From the NCBI GenBank assembly GCA_951813045.1, contig CATOTF010000001.1, positions 1 through 64,000 of the forward strand: 64,000 nucleotides of DNA, read 5' to 3'. The stretch is from an uncultured Rhizobiaceae bacterium (lineage in GTDB: Bacteria; Pseudomonadota; Alphaproteobacteria; Rhizobiales; Rhizobiaceae). Below, one piece after another: positions 1-8,249 of the stretch. The translations under genes and the position numbers were made by a program. The notes under the pieces are model-generated. The model was not told the origin of the DNA. It saw only the letters and a list, made by a program, of their open reading frames with translations, and did not search any database. Positions within the stretch are counted from its first letter, which is position 1, and each line of letters begins with the position of its first letter.

Positions 1-238
1 AAACCGGCAGATCGAAGCTTTCATCGAACATTATAATCATCACAGATACCACGAGAGCCTGAGTAATCTCACGCCTGCGGACGTCTACTTCGGGCGCAAA
101 AATGAGATATTGAAGCGAAGAGAAAGGATCAAACAAAAAACCATCGAAACGCGGCGCTTGCAACACCGCAAACAAGCCGCATAATACAAACAACAGATGA
201 GCTAGAGTCTCTCTTAAATCAGACCACCATCTGTCTCA
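1..238 (+). mobile_element. Right end of an IS3-family element (copy A)
   Basis: The window opens inside an IS3-family transposase reading rightward. About 50 bases after its stop codon comes an end ending in CTGTCTCA at 231-238. The same end sequence closes the oppositely oriented element at 1478-1485, so I place the right terminus of copy A at about 238. The rest of the element lies left of the window. Confidence 0.75.
2..184 (+). pseudogene. IS3-family transposase OrfB, C-terminal part only
   Basis: The open frame starts before the window and gives about 60 residues, including HYNHHRYHESL and LTPADVYFGR. These are typical of the end of the integrase-like (rve) domain of IS3-family OrfB, which cuts and joins DNA during transposition. 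This tail is exactly the part missing from the neighbouring minus-strand OrfB at 249-1049. The gene may be complete outside the window, so calling it partial only describes what is visible here. Confidence 0.8.
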
Positions 239-248
239 AATACCCTGA

Positions 249-1049
249 CTACGAACAACTTGGTATGAAGTAGTGTTCCAGCAAGATGCGGTTCTTCAGG
301 GTTTGATGCCAGCGTTCAATCTTGCCTTGGGTTTGCGGGTGATAAGGCGCACCGCGAACATGACCCATGCCTTTGCCATCCAACCACTCTGCCAGATCAC
401 TGGATATGTAGCAGGGGCCATTATCAGATAGTAGCCGGGGTTTATGCGCAACGTTGGCCCTGTCGCAGCCTGAGGCCTGAAGCGCCATTTCCAATGTATC
501 GGTCACATCCGATGTGTTCATGGTGGTACACAGCTTCCAGGCAATGATGTATCGCGAATAATCATCAAGGATCGTACTGAGATAGAACCAACCCCAGCCA
601 ATGACCTTCAGATAGGTGAAGTCTGTTTGCCACAGCTGGTTGATGGCTGTGGTCTTGTCGCGGAACTCACTGGCAGCTTTCATGACGATAAATGCCGGGC
701 TGGTGATCAGGTCCAGGGCCTTGAGCAGTCGGTACACTGAGCTTTCCGATACAAAATAGGCCTTCGTGTCTGTGAATGTCACAGCCAGTTCACGAGGAGA
801 CAGTTCCGGTTGATCAAGGGCCAGATCAATGATCTGTGCCCGTATATTTTCTGGCACGCGGTTCCAGGCTCTGTTGGGACCAGAACGTTTGTCTTCCAAT
901 CCTGTCTCACCCAATCGCTGATACAAATCATACCAGCGATAAAAAGTTGGCCGTGAGACGCCAAGCTTATCAAGTGTCACCTTGGCTGGCAGATGTGATT
1001 GTTCAACAATTCGGATGATTTCCAGTTTCTCAGATGCTGGGTATCTCAT
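249..1049 (-). pseudogene. IS3-family transposase OrfB, 3'-truncated
   Basis: 266 residues. An N-terminal helix-turn-helix segment (SRPTFYRWYDLY) is followed by the rve catalytic core with the first Asp in WQTDFTYL, the second in LLSDNGPCY and the Glu in QGKIERWHQ. The normal C-terminal tail (HYNHHRYHESL in copy A) is replaced by a few unrelated residues and a stop after HYF. The start overlaps the end of orfA by four bases, which fits the family's usual OrfA/OrfB coupling by ribosomal frameshifting. Catalytic residues are present but the tail is lost, so activity is doubtful. Confidence 0.85.
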
Positions 1050-1456
1050 TCGATATCCTCCCCATCCGCGATCATGCTTTTTTTAAGAAGACGGTTTTCC
1101 AGCGTGAGATCTGCCACGCATTCCTTCAGATCACGGGCTTCACGGCGCAGACCTTTGACCTCATCGGTGGAAGCCTCACGCACTATATCGCCTGACAGAC
1201 GCTTTTTACCGGCCTCCATAAACTCCTTCGACCATTTGTAGTACATGCTTTCAGCAAGACCTTCACGGCGGCACAGTTCAGCTATGCTGTCTTCACCGCG
1301 CAAGCCATCAAGCACAATGCGGATCTTTTCCTCCGCACTATACTGACGGCGGGTCTTGCGTTTGATGGTTCGGATCAATTTCTCTGAACCTGATCCTTGG
1401 GTTCCTGATTTATGTCTCATCTTCGCTCCATAAGGGCTACGATGAACCAAAATCAT
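1046..1456 (-). CDS. IS3-family transposase OrfA
   Basis: 136 residues. The helix-turn-helix region (RRQYSAEEKIRIVLDGLRGE, then ELCRREGLAESMYYKW) is the DNA-binding part of IS3-family OrfA, followed by a coiled-coil-like segment ending in LTLENRLLKKS. It overlaps orfB by four bases. The element's terminal sequence lies about 20 bases upstream of the start. It binds element ends and works with OrfB; here OrfB has lost its tail, so the pair is probably not autonomous. Confidence 0.88.
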   Translation of the reverse strand: MILVHRSPYGAKMRHKSGTQGSGSEKLIRTIKRKTRRQYSAEEKIRIVLDGLRGEDSIAELCRREGLAESMYYKWSKEFMEAGKKRLSGDIVREASTDEVKGLRREARDLKECVADLTLENRLLKKSMIADGEDIE

Positions 1457-1551
1457 CTCTTAAGAAAAATCAAACCTCTGTCTCATGAATGCTGACGGGG
1501 AACATGAAGTTTGAATCAAAATAGATCAACCTGATAAAATAAACGTTGCGG

Positions 1552-3081
1552 TTATACCTCATCCATAGAGGTATCATTGAAATTTATATTACCAGCCCAC
1601 ATGAAGGTTTTCTCCTGATAGCGAGACTTTAACTGTTTTTTCCATGTAGCCCCTAGCGGTTTGCGTGTGGCAATAATCAGCCGTGATTTCTTGTATTTGA
1701 TTTTTAACTTAGCAATATCTTTAGCGGTTACAGCCTTCGCCAAATTACCATCAATCAGTAAAACGGCGGGCTCCTGCTTCAACCAATCTTCGATTAGGCT
1801 GCTAATCTGTTGCTGATCACCAATATCGGATAATTCCAAACCCATTTTTCGGGCTGGTAATTCAAGGGAATCAGAGCGGAGGAAAACCATGTCCGAAGCG
1901 CTTAATACTTCATCGTTGTCCAGATAACTTTCTTCCAGAAACCGCATAAGCGGAAGGAGATTGAAACGATCAACCTTGCTCAATGTCACGATGTTTAGCA
2001 CTTGTGGCAGCTTGTTGAGGGCCTTTTTGTTGCCCCCCCGCCGGGCCTCCAATATCGCAGCGTCATCCAGAGAAGTATCAATCAGTCCGGCCATTTCAAT
2101 TTGCGGGGCGAGGCGCGCGATACCGGCAAATGCGCCAAACAGAGCGCTTGCTTTTACGATGAGTTGCAGCACCAGAACAAGCTGTACCAACCCTGAAGCG
2201 CCAATCCTAGAAGAAAGAATTACACCAAGAAAGATGATGAAAAGAAAACCCACAAGGGTCGCAGCCCAGAAGTTTAGCCAGGCCGAAGCCATGGCAAGAC
2301 CAAGACGCCCACTTGTAAACTGGGAGAGAGCCGGTTCCGCGGTATGTGGGTTTTCTATATCAATCGGTGTCGTATAGCTGGCCGATAGCATTCGCGATAT
2401 CCCCGCGCTTGTCTTCGGCAATGTCTCATTAAAGTGCTTTTTCGAAAGCTGGAAAACACGCTTGGACATGAAAATGACAATCGTTGCCGCAAAAAGTAGG
2501 GCCAGTGGTACTAGCAGGCCAATTCTCCAATTGAGCCACAATAGGACGGTGATTGACGCGCACAGCGCGAGCAAGTCTGGTATCGTGCGCAACAGGGCTT
2601 GCATTACTTCGCTCAAATGACGGGAGTTTCGCATCACGTTTCGACCGAACCAGCTTCGTGACATGTACCAGCCATTTTCAGACAAGTAATATGGTGTCCG
2701 GTCGTATTTTTCGGTTACGGAAACCGCGACGAATTTCAAGAAACGTCGGTCCAGTGTTTTAATTGACTGGGTAGAGAAATAAATCAGGAGGCGGCCAATG
2801 ACAAAAAGACAGAAACCGATCAGCAGCATAATGCTGGTGCCCAAGGGGCCGGAATTAAAAAATGCATGAAGCTTTGAAAACACGCCCGAAGTCTGGTCGG
2901 CACTAAGTCCGGAAACGAACTGAATGAGGAACGCGGGTGCAGCAACAGTGAAAACATCTGCAAGCAGTGACAATGCGATAAATGCGACGGTCAGTTTTGG
3001 GCCTCGCGAAATGAAGCTTTTCAGATGACTGATGTATTTACGCAGATTACCCCTGAATTTTTTTGTCATATGCTCCAGCAC
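1552..3081 (-). CDS. ABC-exporter-like membrane protein with a degenerate ATPase domain
   Basis: 509 residues. The first about 330 resemble a type I ABC exporter membrane domain with about six hydrophobic segments (for example near 30-50, 75-95, 170-210 and 270-320). The last about 170 occupy the place of the nucleotide-binding domain. I can find only a Walker-B-like stretch (AVLLIDGN): there is no Walker A loop (GxxGxGKS/T), no LSGGQ signature and no visible catalytic Glu. ATP hydrolysis by this chain alone is therefore unlikely. It is the last gene of the operon, 76 bases after the LpxD-like gene. The start could be GTG at 3081 or ATG at 3069, which has a GGAG close upstream. It may pair with an active half-transporter elsewhere, or have another membrane role. 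Confidence 0.7.
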   Translation of the reverse strand: MLEHMTKKFRGNLRKYISHLKSFISRGPKLTVAFIALSLLADVFTVAAPAFLIQFVSGLSADQTSGVFSKLHAFFNSGPLGTSIMLLIGFCLFVIGRLLIYFSTQSIKTLDRRFLKFVAVSVTEKYDRTPYYLSENGWYMSRSWFGRNVMRNSRHLSEVMQALLRTIPDLLALCASITVLLWLNWRIGLLVPLALLFAATIVIFMSKRVFQLSKKHFNETLPKTSAGISRMLSASYTTPIDIENPHTAEPALSQFTSGRLGLAMASAWLNFWAATLVGFLFIIFLGVILSSRIGASGLVQLVLVLQLIVKASALFGAFAGIARLAPQIEMAGLIDTSLDDAAILEARRGGNKKALNKLPQVLNIVTLSKVDRFNLLPLMRFLEESYLDNDEVLSASDMVFLRSDSLELPARKMGLELSDIGDQQQISSLIEDWLKQEPAVLLIDGNLAKAVTAKDIAKLKIKYKKSRLIIATRKPLGATWKKQLKSRYQEKTFMWAGNINFNDTSMDEV

Positions 3082-3157
3082 TTCTAGTCTTTAGGTAGAA
3101 TCTCCTGCTTTCCCGATCCCTGGAAGTTCTACACAGCGTGCCTCGCGTCCGTCGAGG

Positions 3158-4108
3158 CTATTTGTTGTACTTATTGATTTTGCGAAGACTGCGTGCCGGG
3201 TTGCCAAAGACGTAATCATCCTCCCGAACAAATTTGGTAACACCGGAGTTGAGGCCCACCATCGCGTTGCGGCCGACCTTAGCTTTGTTAGCAATCATAA
3301 CACCGGGTGCGAGCCAGGTCCGGTCACCGATCACAGCGCTTCCTGCAATCAATGTATGGGCGCCAATGAAGCAGTCTTCACCGACGCTCACATTGTGACC
3401 AATATTGCTCAGGTTTCCGACCATGGTTCGGCGCCCGACAATGGTGTTTTGCAATGAACCGCGCACGACCACGCAGTTGGCGCCAAGTCGTACCCCATCG
3501 CCAATAATGACATGACCCAGATGAGGCAGCATAATCTGCTCGTCATCGTCCAATCGCTCGACCGCCTGACCGGCCATGCCCACAACACTGTTGGCGCAAA
3601 TTACGGCGTCCCGGCCAACCCGGGTTTCAGGGCCAATAAAACACCCGTGATGAATGACTGCTTTGTCACCGATACATGCGCCTTTTTGAATTGTCACAAA
3701 AGGCCCTATGTGAGCGGAATTGGAAATCTCGGCACCGTCTTCGATATATGATGAGGGATGAATACCAGCAGCCGGTTTTTCAGCATCGAGGAACATCTGG
3801 CGCACGGCAGCAATGAACCAGCGTCTTGGCTTGGCTGCTTCGACGATTGAATATCCCGCCCTGACGCCATCAAGAGAGTGTTCCGGGTCTCGTTTCACAA
3901 CTACCGTACAGCCGTCCGGTACCTCATACTTTGCAATTGTGTTGGCATAAGTATCGTTGCTGAAACACAAGCCACCTTGTTCAACGACATCGATGGGGGA
4001 CACCGAATGCACGTCAAGATTGGCATCTATTGCAAGAACGGCATCTTGATCGCTGGAATTACGGACCAAGTCTGCGGCGGAGTGCGACTGGTCAGCCGTG
4101 AATTTCAT
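3158..4108 (-). CDS. LpxD-like left-handed beta-helix N-acyltransferase
   Basis: 316 residues. Residues about 25-110 match the N-terminal uridine-binding domain of LpxD in general pattern. Residues about 115-305 are hexapeptide repeats of a left-handed beta-helix. His238, in NIGHNV, sits where LpxD has its catalytic His (His239 in E. coli). LpxD moves an acyl chain from ACP onto the amino group of a UDP-sugar. This copy lies directly after a dedicated ACP and KAS III instead of in the lpx/fab cluster, so I infer a paralogue acylating a special UDP-amino sugar. The UDP-3-amino-sugar genes at 11399-15099 would supply one. An acetyl-CoA-dependent sugar acetyltransferase is the main alternative. 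Confidence 0.78.
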   Translation of the reverse strand: MKFTADQSHSAADLVRNSSDQDAVLAIDANLDVHSVSPIDVVEQGGLCFSNDTYANTIAKYEVPDGCTVVVKRDPEHSLDGVRAGYSIVEAAKPRRWFIAAVRQMFLDAEKPAAGIHPSSYIEDGAEISNSAHIGPFVTIQKGACIGDKAVIHHGCFIGPETRVGRDAVICANSVVGMAGQAVERLDDDEQIMLPHLGHVIIGDGVRLGANCVVVRGSLQNTIVGRRTMVGNLSNIGHNVSVGEDCFIGAHTLIAGSAVIGDRTWLAPGVMIANKAKVGRNAMVGLNSGVTKFVREDDYVFGNPARSLRKINKYNK

Positions 4109-4119
4109 AAAGGGTTATC

Positions 4120-4359
4120 TCAAATATTGGCCAGGACATAGTCCACATAATTATCGAAAGATACCAGTTTTTCGATATCCTCGTCTGCCACTTTGACATT
4201 CATAGCTTCTTCAATCGCCAACAGGAACGTGCTGTTATCAAGGCTATCCATGCCCTGGTCTTCCATGGATTGGGAATGATCAAAAGTATCAACATCCAGC
4301 ATGGTGCCGGCATCGCGCAATTGATCCAGCATCTTGTTTTTCAACTCATCACGAGTCAT
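4120..4359 (-). CDS. Acyl carrier protein, specialised
   Basis: 79 residues. The phosphopantetheine site is Ser39 in QGMDSLDN, the usual DSL motif, followed by an acidic helix 2 (LLAIEEAMNVKV) and a typical last helix. It carries growing or finished acyl chains as thioesters. It overlaps the 3' end of the KAS III gene by 11 bases and is 11 bases ahead of the LpxD-like gene, so the three are very probably co-translated. Sequence and context differ from the housekeeping acpP, which normally sits by fabG/fabF. Confidence 0.9.
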   Translation of the reverse strand: MTRDELKNKMLDQLRDAGTMLDVDTFDHSQSMEDQGMDSLDNSTFLLAIEEAMNVKVADEDIEKLVSFDNYVDYVLANI

Positions 4360-5311
4360 GGCTCACTCTCTCCAAAATTGCGGTAGCAAAGGAAAACCCC
4401 ACACCAAATCCGCAAATTAACAAACGTTTCATGTTTGCATCTTTTTGTGCATCTTCGAGCAAATAGGCGATGCTTGAAGATATCGTATTCCCCATGCCGT
4501 CCAAGTTGCACGGCACTTTGTCGGGGTCAAGTCTCAGTCGTTTGGTAAGGGCGTCAATGATATATCGGCTACCCTGGTGAAGCAGAAACGCATCGATATC
4601 TTCGCTTTTCAAATCAAGAGACGACAGCAACGTGTTTACCTCACCCGGCACACGTTTTGCTGCAAAATTGAACACTTCACGCCCGTTCATGAACAGAACG
4701 CCATCATCCTTCACACATAGGAAATCCGCTCCAAATGGTTCCGTGCCCATGCGGATACCTGCCAGAGACCAGCCTTCCCTTAACTCATTGCTGATCAGCG
4801 TGGCGGCGGCACCGTCGCCAAACAAAAGCACTGTGTTGCGGTCGTCAGGGTCCATGACCTTGGAATAGGGGTCGGCGGTGATGAGAACACCCTTGGACAG
4901 TCCGGCGCCAGCAAGAAAGCTGCGCATCAGGCTTAAGCCATAAACATATCCCGAACAGCCCAAAGATACATCGAATGCCGCACAATGACTTTCCATGCCG
5001 AACTTCTGGCAAACAAGAGCTGCTGTATGGGGCAGTCCGTGGCCGTCGGGATTTTGCGTAACCACAATTACCGCATCCGCATCGCGCAAAGTTTCGCCCA
5101 GTTGGCTTTCCAATGCCTCCAGCGCCTTCACCGCCAGATCAGAGGTTGCCATTCCCGATGGCATACGGGTTACGGATTTGGTGCCTATGCGCCCTTCCAG
5201 AAATTCGACGCTCGTCTCAAGCGCGTCGGCGCGGGCTGCGTTATCCTGTGTTTCGCTGGGGGTGAAAGTGGCAACGGGGCCGATCAGATAGTCTTCAAAT
5301 GAGTGGGTCAT
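4349..5311 (-). CDS. 3-oxoacyl-ACP synthase III (FabH-like)
   Basis: 320 residues with the thiolase fold. The KAS III triad is complete: Cys119 in VSLGCSGYVYGL, His245 in LLHQGS and Asn275 in GMGNTISS. Such enzymes condense an acyl-CoA starter with malonyl-ACP or transfer an acyl group in secondary metabolism. It overlaps the upstream 215-residue gene by four bases and the downstream ACP gene by 11. I infer that it starts or tailors the acyl chain on the neighbouring ACP. It is not the housekeeping FabH, which usually lies beside plsX. Confidence 0.88.
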   Translation of the reverse strand: MTHSFEDYLIGPVATFTPSETQDNAARADALETSVEFLEGRIGTKSVTRMPSGMATSDLAVKALEALESQLGETLRDADAVIVVTQNPDGHGLPHTAALVCQKFGMESHCAAFDVSLGCSGYVYGLSLMRSFLAGAGLSKGVLITADPYSKVMDPDDRNTVLLFGDGAAATLISNELREGWSLAGIRMGTEPFGADFLCVKDDGVLFMNGREVFNFAAKRVPGEVNTLLSSLDLKSEDIDAFLLHQGSRYIIDALTKRLRLDPDKVPCNLDGMGNTISSSIAYLLEDAQKDANMKRLLICGFGVGFSFATAILERVSHDS

Positions 5312-5955
5312 GCAGCAATTTTATAAAAGTTAATGGTTCCGGTTGACGAAGAAAGGCCTTCAATTTCTACCGCATTGACGCTTGAAGACTTGTCCGCGGC
5401 CAACGTGCGAAGCTGAATAGAGGCTGCATTTGCGGCAGCGGCTTCGCTGACGTAAGCTAGCGGCAATGTTAATCGCGTGGCAAGCCACTTGGCATCTCCA
5501 TCAACTTGCTCCTGGTGTAGGAACTTGGTTATGGCCACGGCTACTTCCGATACGGTCAATAGAAATTCGCCGCGATAAGATGCCGCGCTTTCTTCTAGAA
5601 CAACTTTGGGACGCATTTCATCTTCGGGATCATCAATGCGTTCCGAAACATTCTGACCGGTTTCATAAAGCATACCCATAAGGCGCTGGCCCTGAGCGTT
5701 TTTGATAAAGACATTGCCGACAACCTGATCATTTACAGTCGGTTTAACGGTGGACAGCGTTACGGAAAGTCTTGAAGTTATGAGCTTGCGGAACAAAATG
5801 TCACAAATACAATCCGGTGTAGCGAATTCCCTTGGGAACGACGAATCCCCGAGAATTTTTTCTGCAAGATCGTTCCAAATGTTGGCGCTTTGCAGATAGT
5901 AGCGTTCGCCCTTGAAGGGCACATCCAGTTCACTCCGCCATTCAAAATCGTCCAT
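5308..5955 (-). CDS. Unknown 215-residue protein heading the ACP/KAS III operon
   Basis: I do not recognise a family. The protein has no evident signal peptide or membrane segment. It alternates hydrophobic beta-like stretches (SRLSVTLSTVKPTV, NDQVVGNVFIKN, YRGEFLLTVSEVAVAI) with polar loops, which might be a hotdog-like or other alpha/beta fold. That is a guess from pattern only. Its stop overlaps the KAS III start by four bases, so the two are translationally coupled and it probably acts in the same acyl pathway. The ATG start follows a weak purine stretch. Confidence 0.65.
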   Translation of the reverse strand: MDDFEWRSELDVPFKGERYYLQSANIWNDLAEKILGDSSFPREFATPDCICDILFRKLITSRLSVTLSTVKPTVNDQVVGNVFIKNAQGQRLMGMLYETGQNVSERIDDPEDEMRPKVVLEESAASYRGEFLLTVSEVAVAITKFLHQEQVDGDAKWLATRLTLPLAYVSEAAAANAASIQLRTLAADKSSSVNAVEIEGLSSSTGTINFYKIAA

Positions 5956-6214
5956 CGAGTGAGCCTGCGCCTATAAATTGGAAAGCAATATTATTTTAAA
6001 TGCTATCGTGTTTCCCCGCTTCCGCACTGTAATCGTCCCGTCAATGTTCGGTAAATTCGATACATGCCGGCGGTTGCGACAGATCAGTTGGCTAATAGCT
6101 GTTTAGCCAATTTGTGGCAACCCCTAAATTCGATGGAAGTGTGTCAGTCAGCTTGCATGCCGGTTCTACAAATTACCCTGGCCGCTTCTTATCGATTGCC
6201 TGGTCTAGTGTCGT

Positions 6215-6330
6215 TGTATCCTAATTAATCAGAATCGATGGTGATTTTCTCTTTTATTTTCAATATCAACTTGTATCCTTAATTTTTATATTGTGTCGTT
6301 AATTGCAATACTGTACCCTTATTGATCAGA
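6215..6330. repeat. Three imperfect copies of a TGTATCCTTAATT-like motif in an AT-rich gap
   Basis: The gap 5956-6353 has no gene. It should contain the promoter of the minus-strand operon starting at 5955. Within it, TGTATCC-type motifs begin at 6215, 6272 and 6312. The first and third agree at 16 of 19 positions including a shared ATCAGA end. They could be regulator sites or simple AT-rich noise. Confidence 0.35.
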
Positions 6331-6353
6331 CTCTGCGGATTGGTCGGTATTTA

Positions 6354-7287
6354 GAGCCCGATTTAAAAGTTGTTGAGTGATATCAGTTGGATGTGATTCC
6401 GTCGTATTTGTTGAAGATTCGATGGAGACCATTATGCCTTGGACTGATATCACCCGTAGTGAACATAGCCGCAAATACACTCGTTATCCAAGCGACGTCA
6501 CTGATGCCGAGTGGGGCGTGATTGCTCACTTTATTCCTGCGCCCCGTCGTGGTGGTCGTCCTCGAACCACTGATATGCGCGAGGTATTGAACGCCATTCT
6601 CTATGTGGCTGGCGGCGGCATTGCGTGGCGGATGCTGCCAACAGATTTCCCGCCAGTTTCGACCGTGCGGGGCTATTTTTACAATTGGCGCAGTGATGGA
6701 ACGCTGGCGTTGATGAATTTTGCTCTGGTTCAGGCGGCACGAGAACTGGAGGGCAAAGAACCATGTCCCAGTGCTGGGGTCATTGATAGCCAGAGTGTTA
6801 AAACCACCGAGAGTGGTGGGGTTTGCGGATATGATGCGGGCAAGAAAACAAAGGGCCGCAAGCGCCATATCATTACAGATACGAACGGCTTCATGGTCGG
6901 ATTGATCGTCCACAGCGCAGGCATTCAAGATAGAGATGGAGCCGTTCCAACACTGCAATCCATCCGTCGTTTTTATCCTTTTCTACGCCACATCTTTGCC
7001 GACGGAGGCTACGCAGGTGACAAACTCAAACAGGCGTTGGTGGGCAAAGGCCGATGGACCATTGAGGTGATCCGGCGATGCGACATCCAGAAGGGCTTCA
7101 AAGTGCTGCCGCGTCGATGGGTGGTCGAAACAACATTCGCGTGGCTCGGCAGATGTCGAAGACTGGCCAAAGATTGGGAGACATCAATTGAGAGTTCAAC
7201 CGCATGGGCCCTCATAGCACACATCCGCATCTTGATCAGGAGACTGGCAAGACATTGTTACATCTGACAAACTTTTGAATCAGACTC
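6354..7287 (+). mobile_element. IS5-family element (IS1031-like), intact ends
   Basis: Imperfect 18-bp inverted repeats lie at 6354-6371 and 7270-7287 (GAGCCCGATTTAAAAGTT against GAGTCTGATTCAAAAGTT). The element is flanked on both sides by TTA (6351-6353 and 7288-7290), the three-base TNA duplication known for IS1031-type members of IS5. The right duplication also provides the TA next to the following IS630 element. Confidence 0.88.
6434..7267 (+). CDS. IS5-family transposase (IS1031-like)
   Basis: 277 residues from ATG 6434, which follows GGAG; a GTG at 6377 would add 19 residues but lacks family resemblance. The DDE core is visible: Asp in GVIDSQSVKTTE, Asp in FADGGYAGDKL and Glu in WVVETTFAWLGRCRRL. 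It catalyses cut-and-paste movement of the surrounding element. The frame is complete and the ends are intact, so this copy could be active. Confidence 0.92.
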   Translation: MPWTDITRSEHSRKYTRYPSDVTDAEWGVIAHFIPAPRRGGRPRTTDMREVLNAILYVAGGGIAWRMLPTDFPPVSTVRGYFYNWRSDGTLALMNFALVQAARELEGKEPCPSAGVIDSQSVKTTESGGVCGYDAGKKTKGRKRHIITDTNGFMVGLIVHSAGIQDRDGAVPTLQSIRRFYPFLRHIFADGGYAGDKLKQALVGKGRWTIEVIRRCDIQKGFKVLPRRWVVETTFAWLGRCRRLAKDWETSIESSTAWALIAHIRILIRRLARHCYI

Positions 7288-7290
7288 TTA

Positions 7291-8091
7291 GAGCACTTCC
7301 GGTTTAAAGTGCACCATATACTGCTGCCCCAAAGAAGTTTGTGCATTCCTGTTTTGAGAACAGGTGAGGATTGCCCCTACGCCTCTCCATAGTTCACCTA
7401 CTGTTCTCAACGCCAACCGTTTTATGTGGGCTTTGAGTTTGGAGAAAGCCAGTTCTATCGGGTTCAAGTCTGGCGAATATGGAGGCAAAAACAGCAACCA
7501 TGCTCCACGTTTTTTCCAGGGCTGCTTCTGCAGCAGCAACTTTATGTGCGGGAAGATTGTCAGCAACAACAACGTCGCCGGCCTTTTTTAGAGCACCCGC
7601 GTAATCGGGCCATCTTTGTATTCAACCCGGTTTCGTCGATGAATACGGTCCTGTTCAACAGGTGTAGGTGTTGTTTTAACCAATCCTGACGTTTGCGCCA
7701 GCGGCGGCGTTTGGCTTGTACATCCGCCCGTTCCTGTTCAGTGGTGTGTGCCGTTTTTTTTAAAGGTGATCTGGTTGGTCCGCAGCCAGCCATCCAGTGT
7801 CGATGAACCAACGCGTAGATTAAAAGTTTCAACCAGGCGGGCACATAATTCAGCCTATGTTAAGTCGGGCCGTTGGCTGATCCAGCTCAAAATATCTGAA
7901 TGATAAGGGTCGAGCCGTGACTTACGCCTTTTGCGCACCTTCACATCAACATGGCCAACCTCCTCGGCCTGCTTAACAAACCGAATAGCTGAACTGACGC
8001 TCACTTTAAAATGAGACGCAGCTTTCCTACGGGACACCCCTGATGCAGCCAAATCAACAATACGAAGTCGTAAATCCTGAGACAATGTCAT
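7291..8091 (-). pseudogene. IS630-family transposase, several lesions
   Basis: The helix-turn-helix N-terminus (VSRRKAASHFKVSVSSAIRF) runs from 8091. An in-frame TAG follows SQRPDLT near 7855, and reading continues in the same frame as AELCARLVETFN. A frame change follows at an A8 run near 7756. The next segment carries the first catalytic Asp (VFIDETGLN). The frame then jumps, apparently by an internal deletion, to DNLPAHK and PPYSPDLNPIE, which hold the second Asp and the Glu. The stop plus the deletion make this a dead gene. Confidence 0.85.
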
Positions 8092-8172
8092 GATAATTCG
8101 TCCTGATACCTTGAATCAGAAGATACCGCGCCCGTACATGGTACTATGAATCTAAACTCACCGGAAGTGCTC
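7291..8172 (-). mobile_element. IS630-family element, decayed
   Basis: Inverted ends GAGCACTTCCGGT are found at 7291-7303 and, inverted, at 8160-8172, each bordered by TA (7289-7290 and 8173-8174), the fixed IS630/Tc1 target. Both borders are shared with neighbouring insertions: the IS1031-like element on the left and the CTAG target of the next IS5 element on the right. Confidence 0.85.
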
Positions 8173-8249
8173 TAGCAGGCTGCTGAAAAAGTACTCGCAT
8201 TGATTTAGGGAATGTGATTCCGTCTTTTTTTTGATTGATGGAGGTTTTC

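Larger units (their letters stand above)
239..1485 (-). mobile_element. IS3-family element (copy B), truncated at its 3' end
   Basis: This element has the two-gene OrfA/OrfB layout on the minus strand. Its left terminus, in element orientation, is TGAGACAG at 1478-1485. The other end is missing: homology to the family stops near 262, shortly before the abutting end of copy A. The two copies therefore face tail to tail, either because one inserted into the other or because of a rearrangement. Confidence 0.75.

Noticed and set aside
1552-3081. Call as a normal, self-sufficient ABC exporter
   Set aside because: No Walker A or signature motif can be found in the C-terminal half.
6377-6433. GTG 6377 as the start of the IS1031-like transposase
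   Set aside because: The added 19 residues do not look like the family and ATG 6434 has a better ribosome-binding site.
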